The notes beneath the pieces are model-generated. The model worked only from the letters and a program-made list of their open reading frames with translations, had not been told where the DNA came from and made no database searches. The position numbers were made by a program, and so were the translations under genes. From Parabacteroides bouchesdurhonensis (lineage in GTDB: Bacteria; Bacteroidota; Bacteroidia; Bacteroidales; Tannerellaceae): a DNA stretch of 64,000 nucleotides. The DNA is taken from positions 1,780,961-1,844,960 of the forward strand of contig NZ_LT896588.1 in NCBI RefSeq assembly GCF_900186615.1. The letters run 5' to 3'. Every line of letters begins with the position of its first letter. Position 1 is the first letter of the stretch. Shown piece by piece: positions 8,754 to 17,857 of this stretch.

Positions 8754-9947
8754 ATGTATAAGTTAAAAGAAATAGCAGATAAAGTTTATTATGTAGGAGT
8801 AAATGACCGTCAGAAGGCTCTCTTTGAGAATTTGTGGCCTTTACCATACGGCGTTTCTTATAACTCATATCTGATTGTGGATGAAAAGACCGTGTTGGTT
8901 GATACGGTAGACGTTTGCTATTCGGATATTTTTCTGAAGAAGATTGCCGATGCGTTGAACGGCCGTCAATTGGATTACTTGATTGTGGATCATATGGAAC
9001 CCGATCATGCAGGCAGTATCCGCTTGTTACGCCAGCAATATCCGGATGTACAGATCATCGGAAACAGCAAGACTTTCGGAATGTTGGAAGGCTATCATGG
9101 CATTAAAGAAGGTTTGCATGAAGTGAAAGAGGGCGATACATTAAATATCGGTCATCATCAGTTAGTTTTCTATATGGCGCCGATGGTACATTGGCCGGAA
9201 GTAATGGTTACTTACGATGTTACGGATAAGATACTTTTCTCGGCAGATGCTTTCGGTACATTCGGTACACTGGACGGAGGAATTATCGACAGTGAAATGA
9301 ATGTGGAGCATTACTGGGAGGAAATGATCCGTTATTATTCAAATATAGTCGGAAAATATGGAAGTCCGGTACAACGTACTTTGCAAAAACTTTCAGCTTT
9401 AGAGATTAATACCATTTGTTCTACGCACGGTCCGGTATGGCGTGAACATGTAGTGAAAGCGGTAGATATTTATGACCGTATGAGCCGTTACGAAGGAGAA
9501 GAAGGCGTTGCTATCGTTTACGGCAGTATGTACGGAAATACTGAACAGATGGCGGAAGCTATCGCATCTTCATTGGCTGCGAACGGAATCCGCAATATTG
9601 TTATGCATAATGTCAGCAAAAGTCCGGCTTCGTATATATTGAAGGATGTGTTTAAATATAAAGGACTTATCGTAGGTAGTCCTACTTATAGTAACCAATT
9701 ATTCCCGGAAGTAGAAGCTATCTTGAGTAAGATAGAGATCCGTGAAGTGAAGAATCGTTGTTTTGGTTACTTCGGTTCATTTACGTGGGCGGGCGCAGCT
9801 GTAAAGCGTCTGGCTGCATTCGGTGAAAAGATGAAATGGGAAACAGTTGGTGCTCCTGTTGAACAAAAACAAGCACTGAATGCCGACAAATACAACGAAT
9901 GCATTGCTTTGGGTGAAGCAATGGCCGCTAAACTGAAACAAATTTAA
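8754..9947 (+). CDS. Flavodiiron protein (FprA-family A-type flavoprotein)
   Basis: 397 aa with an N-terminal metallo-beta-lactamase-like diiron domain and a C-terminal flavodoxin domain. Diiron ligands are visible in [10 protein letters not shown] (H-x-E-x-D-H), MVHWPE, SADAFG and STHGPV. The FMN loop is [16 protein letters not shown] (about residues 258-273). Flavodiiron proteins reduce O2 to water or NO to N2O and protect anaerobes from transient oxygen; they usually take electrons from rubredoxin, which is not encoded nearby. Its place inside a cell-wall/amino-sugar operon suggests constitutive expression. Confidence 0.93.
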   Translation: MYKLKEIADKVYYVGVNDRQKALFENLWPLPYGVSYNSYLIVDEKTVLVDTVDVCYSDIFLKKIADALNGRQLDYLIVDHMEPDHAGSIRLLRQQYPDVQIIGNSKTFGMLEGYHGIKEGLHEVKEGDTLNIGHHQLVFYMAPMVHWPEVMVTYDVTDKILFSADAFGTFGTLDGGIIDSEMNVEHYWEEMIRYYSNIVGKYGSPVQRTLQKLSALEINTICSTHGPVWREHVVKAVDIYDRMSRYEGEEGVAIVYGSMYGNTEQMAEAIASSLAANGIRNIVMHNVSKSPASYILKDVFKYKGLIVGSPTYSNQLFPEVEAILSKIEIREVKNRCFGYFGSFTWAGAAVKRLAAFGEKMKWETVGAPVEQKQALNADKYNECIALGEAMAAKLKQI

Positions 9948-9970
9948 TAACTGATTTAAAATACAGTATC

Positions 9971-10783
9971 ATGAGATTAATTATTGAACCTAATTACGAA
10001 CAGCTTTCAAAGTGGGCTGCCAATTATGTTGCAGCTAAGATCAAGAAAGCAAATCCTACTGCGGAAAAGCCATTTGTACTTGGACTGCCAACCGGATCAT
10101 CTCCTTTGGGCATGTACAAGAACTTGATTGAACTGAACAAACAAGGTGTTGTTTCTTTTCAGAATGTAATCACTTTCAATATGGATGAATACGTAGGTCT
10201 GCCTAAAGATCATCCTGAAAGCTATCATTCATTCATGTGGAACAACTTTTTCAACCATATCGATATTAAGCCGGAGAATGTAAATATCCTGAACGGTAAT
10301 GCTACTGATCTGGAAGCCGAATGTGCTTCTTACGAGGCAAAGATGAAAGCTGTAGGCGGTGTTGACTTGTTTCTGGGAGGTATTGGCCCTGACGGACACA
10401 TTGCGTTCAATGAACCGGGTTCTTCTTTGTCTTCCCGCACACGCGTTAAGTCACTGACAACCGACACAATTATTGCCAATTCCCGATTCTTCGACAACGA
10501 TGTGAATAAAGTTCCGAAGACTTCAGTAACAGTTGGTGTAGGTACGGTTTTGGATGCTAAGGAAGTGCTTATCATGGTAAACGGACACAATAAAGCTCGT
10601 GCTTTGCAGCAAGCTGTTGAAGGTGCGGTAAACCAGATGTGGACAATTACGGCTTTGCAATTGCATCCGAAGGGTATTATTGTTGCCGATGAGGCTGCCT
10701 GTGCCGAGATAAAAGTTGGTACTTATAACTATTTCAAAGACATAGAAAAAGACAACCTTTGCCCTTGCTCTTTGTTGAAGTAA
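9971..10783 (+). CDS. nagB: Glucosamine-6-phosphate deaminase
   Basis: 270 aa, full length for NagB. It converts glucosamine-6-phosphate to fructose-6-phosphate and ammonia. Signatures: [26 protein letters not shown] (catalytic Asp) and [17 protein letters not shown] (catalytic His). It is the last gene of the ddh-lgt-flavodiiron-nagB run and is followed by a clear terminator. Together with ddh it links amino-sugar turnover to peptidoglycan supply. Confidence 0.95.
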   Translation: MRLIIEPNYEQLSKWAANYVAAKIKKANPTAEKPFVLGLPTGSSPLGMYKNLIELNKQGVVSFQNVITFNMDEYVGLPKDHPESYHSFMWNNFFNHIDIKPENVNILNGNATDLEAECASYEAKMKAVGGVDLFLGGIGPDGHIAFNEPGSSLSSRTRVKSLTTDTIIANSRFFDNDVNKVPKTSVTVGVGTVLDAKEVLIMVNGHNKARALQQAVEGAVNQMWTITALQLHPKGIIVADEAACAEIKVGTYNYFKDIEKDNLCPCSLLK

Positions 10784-10806
10784 TCTATTAAAGATAAATA
10801 AAATAG

Positions 10807-10834
10807 AAGAGGATGTCTTTACGGATATCCTCTT
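10807..10834 (+). terminator. Rho-independent terminator after nagB
   Basis: AAGAGGAT at 10807-10814 pairs with ATCCTCTT at 10827-10834, and the following sequence is TTGTTTT. Confidence 0.75.
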
Positions 10835-10861
10835 TTGTTTTATGGATACTTATATAGTAAA

Positions 10862-11908
10862 TTATTGTGATTCCTTTATTACTTTATTCCCTATCAGTAA
10901 ACGATATCCTTTATCCCTTGCGTTTTCTATCCTCAATTCAGGGAATGGTTCAAGTTCGTTGCGTAGTCGTCTTATAGCCTGTACAAGTGCATCTTTGGTA
11001 GACATACCATCTGCCCAAACAGTATCTTTAATGATATCAACCGGAATGAAATGCCCTATCTCATTTAGTAATAAAGTAAATAATTTAAGCTTGTAGGTTG
11101 TCAATATAATTTCATCTCCCTCTTTATACTTTAAAATACCATCTTTCTCGTGAAAAATAATATCATCCGTAATTGCAATGAAGCCATCAGGAAGAGGAAC
11201 TTCTTTTTTCTTCTTCTTCCTGAATATTAGCCAAGCCGTTATGCCAATTAAAAGTAACCATATCCCCAGTCCGCCAATATAAAAAGAGATGGATTGACGT
11301 ATTATGTAAATAAATGGCAGTTTTACATAGCCTTGTAAAACTATTTTGTGATCCAGTTCAATTACGACGTCCTCCAGTTTTGATGCAGAAACATAAAAAG
11401 AGGAATCGGATGTGCTATAATGTTTGATTCCATCAATTCCATAGATAACAGCAGTCTGTGCCGGAATATGGTTTTGATGTAATGTTTCAGAGAAAATGCT
11501 GTCAAGCCGGAATGGACGAATTGGATTTATTTTGGCTAGATACATTTGTTCAGTAATGTATCTTTTTTCATCTTCTACCATTGATTTCAGTTTTTCTGTT
11601 TTTTCTATTAAAATCGTAGTATCAGTCGAATGCTTTATAATATGAGATGATTGTTTTATTTGTATATTTGAAGGGAAAGATTTAGAGATAGAGTCTTTGG
11701 GTAAAGGCATATATATTTTAAAAAAGGGCTTTTCTTTTTCTCTTATATATTTGTTAATTTGAATTGATTTATTAAATAATTGTTCAATCTCTTTTAATGT
11801 CTTTTTCTCAGTCGTTTTGTAATTTTTATTGATTATAAGTCCTTCTATAAAGCTTATACAAATAATAAGTGAAATAAATAAAATCTTTTTATTGTGAATA
11901 TCTTTCAT
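10862..11908 (-). CDS. Membrane-anchored winged-helix transcriptional regulator (ToxR-like topology)
   Basis: 348 aa. A hydrophobic segment at about residues 8-27 and a second at about 210-231 (GGLGIWLLLIGITAWLIF) flank a roughly 180-residue periplasmic region. The cytoplasmic C-terminus (about 265-342) is an OmpR/PhoB-type winged helix: EIILTTYKLKLFTLLLNEIG, then DALVQAIRRLRNELEP and NARDKGYRLL. The protein therefore probably senses a periplasmic signal and binds DNA directly, without a kinase. It is divergent from the NVEALA peptide gene at 12081, with 172 bp between starts, and is the obvious candidate regulator of the locus. The target site is not identified. Confidence 0.75.
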   Translation of the reverse strand: MKDIHNKKILFISLIICISFIEGLIINKNYKTTEKKTLKEIEQLFNKSIQINKYIREKEKPFFKIYMPLPKDSISKSFPSNIQIKQSSHIIKHSTDTTILIEKTEKLKSMVEDEKRYITEQMYLAKINPIRPFRLDSIFSETLHQNHIPAQTAVIYGIDGIKHYSTSDSSFYVSASKLEDVVIELDHKIVLQGYVKLPFIYIIRQSISFYIGGLGIWLLLIGITAWLIFRKKKKKEVPLPDGFIAITDDIIFHEKDGILKYKEGDEIILTTYKLKLFTLLLNEIGHFIPVDIIKDTVWADGMSTKDALVQAIRRLRNELEPFPELRIENARDKGYRLLIGNKVIKESQ

Positions 11909-11930
11909 GAAAGTTAGAATTAATATGTGG

Positions 11931-11938
11931 CAAATGTA
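11931..11938 (-). promoter_or_regulatory. Putative -7 element of the winged-helix regulator
   Basis: On the minus strand the sequence reads TACATTTG, 22 bp before the regulator ATG. No clear -33 element accompanies it. Confidence 0.4.
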
Positions 11939-12026
11939 ATTAATTCTTTGTTAATTTAAGTAAGAAGGAAAATAAATGGTTTTTATCGTTTTTTTATATC
12001 ATGTCATTTACTTGTCATCGTCATAA

Positions 12027-12059
12027 TTTGTAAATAAGGAAAATAAATAGAATAATTTG
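12027..12059 (+). promoter_or_regulatory. Putative promoter of the first NVEALA gene
   Basis: TTTG at 12027-12030 and a second TTTG at 12056-12059 lie 25 bp apart, as in TTTG-N21-TAnnTTTG, with TA displaced by one base (ATAATTTG). The longest open frame begins with a TTG at 12057 inside this element, so ATG 12081 is preferred. Confidence 0.4.
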
Positions 12060-12080
12060 TATATTGAAAATAATAAACAT

Positions 12081-12323
12081 ATGAAAACAAGTATGACAAA
12101 AAAAATGTTGCTTATAATTGGCGTTTTAAGTTTTTTCTTTGTTTCTGCTTTTCTGGTAGAGCAACATGAAGAAAATGGGGATATTCAACTTTGTAGTAAT
12201 GTAGAGGCTTTAGCTGGAGGAGAAGGAGGTGGTGATGTGCATTGCTATAATTCTGGTACAGTTGATTGCTACGGATTTAAAGTAGAAGAGATCACCTATT
12301 GGAGTTTAGAAGAATTTGAATAA
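12081..12323 (+). CDS. NVEALA-family exported peptide
   Basis: 80 aa. A basic N-terminus and one hydrophobic segment (about residues 9-26) are followed by a short linker and the hallmark NVEALA at 40-45, then GGEGGG and a small C-terminal part with two cysteines (C55, C63). NVEALA proteins (a Pfam family of small Bacteroidales proteins) have no established function. The pattern suggests export, cleavage near the NVEALA-G(G) boundary and release or anchoring of the short tail. It is monocistronic or strongly attenuated: a hairpin follows at 12364-12419. The regulator lies divergently upstream. Confidence 0.8.
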   Translation: MKTSMTKKMLLIIGVLSFFFVSAFLVEQHEENGDIQLCSNVEALAGGEGGGDVHCYNSGTVDCYGFKVEEITYWSLEEFE

Positions 12324-12363
12324 GAAGTGGTAATTCTTCCTTATACTTAGCCAGTGACTAACA

Positions 12364-12419
12364 AAAGAAAGATAGGATATATGTTTTTAGATTCCTAAAA
12401 CAATTTCCTATCTTTCTTT
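12364..12419 (+). terminator. Hairpin between NVEALA gene 1 and the DUF1573 lipoprotein gene
   Basis: A 14-bp perfect stem (12364-12377 with 12406-12419) encloses a 28-nt loop. The 3' arm is pyrimidine-rich but no T run follows. It probably limits read-through from the peptide gene. Confidence 0.55.
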
Positions 12420-12440
12420 AAAAATGAAAAACACATACTT

Positions 12441-13310
12441 ATGAAATGCCTGAATGTAATACTATTACTTACTGTATGTTTTCTTTCAATCTCCTGCAAG
12501 GATAAGAAAAAAGAAGAGATAACTCAGTTGGTCACTAACTGGCAGGATAAAGAGATCATATTTCCTTCCAACATGGTTTTTACGCGGTATATGATAGATA
12601 CCATAGATTATCAAATACCTCAAAGTAATTATAAAGTGCTTATTTATGTTGACTCCATTGGGTGTGCCAGTTGTAAATTGCAGTTACCCAGATGGAAAGA
12701 ATTTATCGCTCAGATAGACTCATTAACAAACAGTCAAGTTCCTTTTCTCTTTTTCCTCCATCCGAAAGACTATAAAGAAATACGGTACATTTTAAGACGA
12801 GATGGATTTGACTTTCCTGTTTGTATAGATACAGAAGATGCACTAAATAAACAAAATAAGTTTCCTGCAAACATCACGTTTCAGACTTTTCTATTAGATA
12901 AAGACAATAAAGTAGTTGTGATCGGAAATCCGGTCCATAATATAGCGGTAAAAGATTTGTATCTGAAACAACTTTTACAAGGGACGCATGTAGCTGACAA
13001 TTCAATCAAAACAACAGCAGAAGTAAATATAACAGAAGTGAACTTAGGTGATATTCCGGCAAAAGAAACAAAAAAGGCCGATTTCATCGTGAAAAATACG
13101 GGGAATAGTCCTTTAGTTATTTTAGGAACCAGTACTACTTGTGGGTGTGCTGTTACAACATTTGATAAGCATCCTGCTAAGCCGGGAGAGAGTCTTCATT
13201 TAACAGTAAGCATGACACCGAAAGAATCCGGCATGTTTGATGAAGTTATCATGGTAAAGTGTAATACAGAAAAACCAATTCAACTAAAGATACGGGGACA
13301 TGCCCAATAA
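12441..13310 (+). CDS. Lipoprotein with thioredoxin-like domain and DUF1573 domain
   Basis: 289 aa. The signal ends in lipobox SISC (Cys19). The N-terminal half (about 35-185) resembles a thioredoxin/TlpA-like fold with a C-A-S-C pair (C75, C78) in YVDSIGCASCKLQLP. The C-terminal half (about 195-289) is a DUF1573 immunoglobulin-like domain: EVNLGDIPAKETKKADFIVK, the TTCGCAV motif and a final strand. The CxxC is not the classic CGPC/CPPC, so redox activity is a guess; it could act on cysteines in the NVEALA peptides on either side (two and four Cys). Its position between the two peptide genes supports a role in this locus. Confidence 0.7.
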   Translation: MKCLNVILLLTVCFLSISCKDKKKEEITQLVTNWQDKEIIFPSNMVFTRYMIDTIDYQIPQSNYKVLIYVDSIGCASCKLQLPRWKEFIAQIDSLTNSQVPFLFFLHPKDYKEIRYILRRDGFDFPVCIDTEDALNKQNKFPANITFQTFLLDKDNKVVVIGNPVHNIAVKDLYLKQLLQGTHVADNSIKTTAEVNITEVNLGDIPAKETKKADFIVKNTGNSPLVILGTSTTCGCAVTTFDKHPAKPGESLHLTVSMTPKESGMFDEVIMVKCNTEKPIQLKIRGHAQ

Positions 13311-13496
13311 AGGCAAGAAAGGGAAGAATGCCTAGATTTCAGAACACCAAAAGCAAACTTCCCCCATGTCCCCTCCAAAAAAGAAAGGAGGTGATGGAGC
13401 AAAAGTAAGAAGAATTCAGGAATAACAATGTTTCTTATTGAAAAATAGTAGATGAGAAGTAAAAGTCGATAGAATAACAGTTAAAGTTTAAATATT

Positions 13497-13718
13497 ATGA
13501 AAAAGAAATTATTCGGTATAGCTATAGTTGCTATGATTGCAGTAGCAACTGTATGGAATGTAAATGAAAACAAGAATGAAGTAACACTGAGCGATGTCGC
13601 ATTAGATAATGTGGAGGCATTGGCAAGTGGAGAAGGAAATTGTCCAAATGGCTGTCTTGCAAATGGAAAAGGATGTTATTGTAATGGAAGTTATCCTAGT
13701 GACAGAGAGGCTGGTTGA
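13497..13718 (+). CDS. NVEALA-family exported peptide, second copy
   Basis: 73 aa: basic start MKKKLFGIAIVAMIAVATVW (membrane/signal segment), linker, NVEALA at residues 38-43, then SGEG and a cysteine-rich tail with C49, C53, C60 and C62 (CPNGCLANGKGCYC). The leader is similar in plan to the copy at 12081, but the tail is unrelated and richer in Cys, as expected if the tail is the variable functional part. A compact terminator follows 10 bp after the stop, before the propeller gene. Confidence 0.8.
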   Translation: MKKKLFGIAIVAMIAVATVWNVNENKNEVTLSDVALDNVEALASGEGNCPNGCLANGKGCYCNGSYPSDREAG

Positions 13719-13728
13719 TATTTGGTTT

Positions 13729-13755
13729 GTTGCGCCATAATAGGCGCAACTTTTT
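13729..13755 (+). terminator. Rho-independent terminator after NVEALA gene 2
   Basis: GTTGCGCC (13729-13736), a 6-nt loop and GGCGCAAC (13743-13750) are followed by TTTTT. It lies between the peptide gene and the propeller gene, so the peptide would be made in excess over downstream proteins if they share a promoter. Confidence 0.85.
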
Positions 13756-13797
13756 ATAATTATCACATTTTAGTTGTTGAACTTTATAATAAAAGAT

Positions 13798-14799
13798 ATG
13801 AGAATAGTTTTTTTTCTATTATTTATGAGCTTATGTTGTGGTTGCACATATAAAGCAGAAACAGAGAAATATCAAACTAAACGTGATCGGATTGTCAATG
13901 TGCATAATAGTATAAAAGAAATAAAAATAGAAGAGCCTTTGATAAATGAAAATTCGAGCTTGTATTTGATTGATAAATATCTGATTATAGGAGACTATAA
14001 ATCGTTGGATAAGATAATACATCTATTTGATCGTAATAACTTTAAATACATAACAAGTATCTCTTCGTTAGGGCAAGGTCCGGGTGAAATAGCTAATTTG
14101 GGATATATTGGAGTCAATAACGCCGATAGAGAATTCTATGTAACCGATCATGGAAAGCAGAAAATATTTAGTTATAAATTAGATAGTGTTATAGCCAATC
14201 CCTCGTATATTCCAGAAATGAAAATGGAAATAAAAGAAAATCAATTTCCTACTAAATATCAATACATAAATGATACATTATGCATAGGTATAATTATTGA
14301 ACCTGTAGGAAATGCAAATTTCAAACCAACAGTCGCTAAATGGAATATGAATACCGGCGAAATTCGATTGATGCAAAATTATCATCCTGATATAAGTAAA
14401 AAGCGAATTAATTTGGGAGTGTCAATGCATGATAGTCTTTATGCTGAGTGTTATACTTACCATGATTTAATAACAATATGTGATTTGGATGGAAATCTAA
14501 AGTATAATATATATGGTCCAAATTGGGCGAATGAAGGTCCTCGGAAAATTCATTATTATGATGATATAATATTTTGTAAAAGTAAAATAGTTGCTGCTTA
14601 TTCTGGTGGAGATAATCTTACCGATGCCTATTATCCAACTAAATTTATGGTTTTTGATTTAAATGGTAATTATATCAAAACATTGGAAACCGGATATATG
14701 ATATTCAATATCTGTTATGATAAAGATAATGAACGGATTATAATGAGTTTGAATGATGAAATTCAATTTGCTTATCTGGAAATGGACAATTTAATTTAA
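13798..14799 (+). CDS. Six-bladed beta-propeller lipoprotein, copy 1
   Basis: 333 aa. The signal peptide ends LCCGC (lipobox, outer-membrane lipoprotein expected). The body is strand-rich with the motif LGQGPGEIAN (about 93-102), DREFYVTDHGKQKIFSY and late repeats such as KFMVFDLNGNYIKTLE, typical of the Bacteroidales six-bladed beta-propeller proteins found next to NVEALA genes. The frame extends to 13774, but ATG 13798 gives the proper signal peptide. It is closely related to the protein at 16827 along its whole length. Function is unknown; propellers commonly bind ligands or proteins. Confidence 0.75.
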   Translation: MRIVFFLLFMSLCCGCTYKAETEKYQTKRDRIVNVHNSIKEIKIEEPLINENSSLYLIDKYLIIGDYKSLDKIIHLFDRNNFKYITSISSLGQGPGEIANLGYIGVNNADREFYVTDHGKQKIFSYKLDSVIANPSYIPEMKMEIKENQFPTKYQYINDTLCIGIIIEPVGNANFKPTVAKWNMNTGEIRLMQNYHPDISKKRINLGVSMHDSLYAECYTYHDLITICDLDGNLKYNIYGPNWANEGPRKIHYYDDIIFCKSKIVAAYSGGDNLTDAYYPTKFMVFDLNGNYIKTLETGYMIFNICYDKDNERIIMSLNDEIQFAYLEMDNLI

Positions 14800-14823
14800 A
14801 GTAAAAATTTAACATCTACGCGT

Positions 14824-16731
14824 TTGAAATACTTTGTTATCATACTATTCTTTTTCCTGTTTTCCTGTATCTCAAAAGAAGATAAGCGCTTGTTTCATAC
14901 ACTGGAATTTGCCGGTGAAAATAGGCCTGAACTTGAAAAAGTATTGGAACATTATAAAAATGATTCATTAAAACTAAAAGCGGCACGTTTTCTGATTGAG
15001 AATATGCCACAGCATTATACACTGGAAATACCTCAAGCCGATGTATTGGAACAACTGAAAGTAAAATCGGCAAAAGAAGATACCCTGACTTATGCTGAAC
15101 GATTACGTATTCAGGATATACAGAGGTCTGTTTTGGGTGCAAAGAAGATATACGATTGTCAGGTTATTACTGCAGACTATTTGATTGAGAATATAGACCT
15201 TTCATTTAAAGTATGGCAAAAACGACCATGGGCTAAATATTATTCATTTGACGACTTTTGTCGGATGATTTTACCTTACCGTATAGAGCATGAACCGTTG
15301 GAATCATGGAAAAAGGAATATTATGATCGTTTTGCCCCTGTACTGGATTCTTTATATCAGGGGATAGATGTTATAGAGGCCTGCAATGCTCTGGCTTTGT
15401 TTATGCAGATAAAAGAATTTCCGAATAATAATCTGATGTCCTTTGAATTGCCCCGTTACAGAGCGTCTTTTCTGCTGAAAGAACAGATCGGTGGATGTAA
15501 GGAAGTAATAGATTTTGCAACTTATATATTACGTTCTTTAGGAATACCTGCCAATCTTGATATGCTGTACTTTTATTATGATTTGTCTTTTACCCATTAT
15601 TGGGTATCTGTAAAAGATACGACCAGAAAGTTAGTCACTACCGATTTTGATATAAAAGGGATTAAGAGAGGAAGGAATGATGATGATATTCGTCCCAAAC
15701 GGAAGATATACAGACAGTGTTATGCCGAACAACCTTGTCGTTCTGTTGAAGGTATTGGTTTCAAGGGAATTCAAAAGATTATAAGGAATAATCTTATTAA
15801 GGATGTAACATCCGAATATTATGGAGAAAATACGTTGTCTTTGAACTTACCTTCTGCAGATGGGGAACAGAATATTTATTTATGTGCTTTCGGACGTAAA
15901 GGCTGGGTTCCTCAAGCGGTTGCTCCTGTTCAAAAGGGAAAAGCTGTTTTCAAAAACATAGGTCCGAATTTGTTGTATTTTCCTGCATTTTATATGTCCA
16001 AAGAACTTAAGACTGTAGGTTGTCCTTTTTTCTTTGATGGTCAAGATATACATTATTATATACCGGATACATTGCATTTGGAAAATGTAAAATTAATACG
16101 TAAAACACCGCTTGCTACCCGTATTACAGCCCATTTGGATAATATTTTGGATATCTCTATAGAATATGCAGATAATCCTTCGTTTAAACCTGCGTATCAA
16201 CTTCATAAAATAACCGATACGATTCGTACTAATTATAATGTTGTGCCGATTGTACCTGAGCGTACATTTCGTTATGTTCGTTGCACTGCATCGGCTGATA
16301 AAAAGTTGGAATTTGCGGAACTGGCATTTTATGGAGATGATAAAATGGAACGGGAATTACCGTATACCATTATAGATAAAAATGTTTCTTCTTCTGTGCA
16401 AAATATAAAGGATAATGATCCACTATCGTACTATACGGCTGAGGAAAAAGGAGCATCTTTGCATCTTGATTTTTTAAAAGAAGTAACAGTGAGGAAACTT
16501 ATGTTTATTCCTCGGAATGATGATAACTTTATTCGTATTGGAGATGAATATGAATTGTTTTTTTTCAATGGTGATAAAGGCTGGGTTTCTTTAGGCAAAC
16601 AGATTGCGAAGGAAAATTATTTATTGTATAAAGCTCCGAAAAACGCAATGCTCTGGTTAAAGGATTTAACACGAGGACAGGAAGAAAACTTATTTATTTA
16701 TGAGGATGATGAACAGAGATTTTATCTTTAA
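14824..16731 (+). CDS. Transglutaminase-like lipoprotein, copy 1
   Basis: 635 aa from a TTG start; no ATG lies near, and the signal peptide starts immediately and ends in FLFSC (lipid-modified Cys15). A transglutaminase-core triad is visible: Cys225 in QIGGCKEVIDFATYILRS, His258 in FTHYWVSV and Asp274 in VTTDFD. The last roughly 160 residues (YVRCTASADKKLEFAELAFY onward) look like a discoidin/F5-8 type C sandwich. Transglutaminase-core proteins may be crosslinking enzymes or cysteine proteases. Pairing with the propeller gene 24 bp upstream is repeated in the next two genes. Confidence 0.7.
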   Translation: MKYFVIILFFFLFSCISKEDKRLFHTLEFAGENRPELEKVLEHYKNDSLKLKAARFLIENMPQHYTLEIPQADVLEQLKVKSAKEDTLTYAERLRIQDIQRSVLGAKKIYDCQVITADYLIENIDLSFKVWQKRPWAKYYSFDDFCRMILPYRIEHEPLESWKKEYYDRFAPVLDSLYQGIDVIEACNALALFMQIKEFPNNNLMSFELPRYRASFLLKEQIGGCKEVIDFATYILRSLGIPANLDMLYFYYDLSFTHYWVSVKDTTRKLVTTDFDIKGIKRGRNDDDIRPKRKIYRQCYAEQPCRSVEGIGFKGIQKIIRNNLIKDVTSEYYGENTLSLNLPSADGEQNIYLCAFGRKGWVPQAVAPVQKGKAVFKNIGPNLLYFPAFYMSKELKTVGCPFFFDGQDIHYYIPDTLHLENVKLIRKTPLATRITAHLDNILDISIEYADNPSFKPAYQLHKITDTIRTNYNVVPIVPERTFRYVRCTASADKKLEFAELAFYGDDKMERELPYTIIDKNVSSSVQNIKDNDPLSYYTAEEKGASLHLDFLKEVTVRKLMFIPRNDDNFIRIGDEYELFFFNGDKGWVSLGKQIAKENYLLYKAPKNAMLWLKDLTRGQEENLFIYEDDEQRFYL

Positions 16732-16826
16732 ATAAAGATATAATATCGTGTTATAATAATTTATATATTCGGTAAAATATATTTATTAAATTCACTATAA
16801 CCGTTATTATTAATAGTACTGGAATT

Positions 16827-17849
16827 ATGAAAAAACAAATACTCTTATTATTCCTCATGTTATGTTGCAGTTGTGTACATAATGCAGAAACAGAAATATA
16901 TCAGAATAAACGTGATAAAACGATTAATATTCATGATAAGATAAAAGAGATAAACATAGAAGAGGTGTTGATTGGTAGAAGTAATCAAATACGGATATTG
17001 GGAGATTTTCTTATCATCGGAGATTATAAAGCGATGGACAAACTAATACATCTTTTTGCAAAAGACCGTTTTAGTTATATAACCAGTACCGGATACTTAG
17101 GGCAAGGCCCCGGTGAAATTGCGAATATGGGACATATAGAAGCCAACGAAACAGATCGTGAGTTTTACGTGACGGACCACGGTAAACAAAAGATATTTAG
17201 TTATAATTTAGATAGTGTTCTTATAAATCCTTCATACATGCCCAGAGTTAAAATGGAGCTAAATGAAAAACAATTTCCAAGTGAATATAAATATATAAAT
17301 GATACACTATGTATAGGACGGATTATAATGCCTATGGGGAATTATGGTTTTAAGGAGTCTGTTGCAAAATGGAACATAACTACCGGAGCTATAATTCCCA
17401 TGAAATATGAACATCCTGAAATAGAAAAAAAGCGTTCTGCACTTGCTGTTTCTGTGAAAAATAATATGTATGCAGAATGTTATAACTATCATGATTTAAT
17501 GACTATTTGTGATTTAGATGGAAACATAAAATATAATGTCTATGGTCCAAAGTGGGATAATGAGACAACAAATAAAATAAGTTATTATGGAGATGTTGAG
17601 TTTTGTAACGATAAGATCATTGCGACTTATTCCGGAGAAGAATCTTTTATAAAGAGCCAAAATGGCCAGATAGAATCCAAACTACCTACAAAATTCCTCG
17701 TTTTTGACAGGAACGGAAATTATATTAAAACACTGGAAACGGAGTATAGAATTATCCGTTTCTGCTATGATGAAGATAATAATCGGATTATAATGAGCTT
17801 AAATGATGACATCCAGTTTGCTTATTTTGATTTGGATGGACTTATATAA
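16827..17849 (+). CDS. Six-bladed beta-propeller lipoprotein, copy 2
   Basis: 340 aa with signal peptide and lipobox CCSC (about residue 16). It is a clear paralogue of the protein at 13798: both contain LGQGPGEIAN, EFYVTDHGKQKIFSY, YINDTLCIG and a closing RIIMSLNDxIQFAY. The two differ in an insertion near residue 270 (IKSQNGQIESK). A 95-bp AT-rich gap separates it from the previous gene and may hold its own promoter, though I see no good -7 element. The next gene starts 8 bp after its stop. Confidence 0.75.
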   Translation: MKKQILLLFLMLCCSCVHNAETEIYQNKRDKTINIHDKIKEINIEEVLIGRSNQIRILGDFLIIGDYKAMDKLIHLFAKDRFSYITSTGYLGQGPGEIANMGHIEANETDREFYVTDHGKQKIFSYNLDSVLINPSYMPRVKMELNEKQFPSEYKYINDTLCIGRIIMPMGNYGFKESVAKWNITTGAIIPMKYEHPEIEKKRSALAVSVKNNMYAECYNYHDLMTICDLDGNIKYNVYGPKWDNETTNKISYYGDVEFCNDKIIATYSGEESFIKSQNGQIESKLPTKFLVFDRNGNYIKTLETEYRIIRFCYDEDNNRIIMSLNDDIQFAYFDLDGLI

Positions 17850-17857
17850 AATACATA

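Noticed and set aside
12057-12080. TTG at 12057 as start of the first NVEALA gene
   Set aside because: The codon lies in the putative -7 element, and the ATG at 12081 gives the usual basic N-terminus.
13366-13425. 19-codon ORF between the DUF1573 lipoprotein and the second NVEALA gene
   Set aside because: No ribosome-binding site, no leader or signal features, and highly charged low-complexity content. The nearby CCTCC/GGAGG hairpin is too weak to call.
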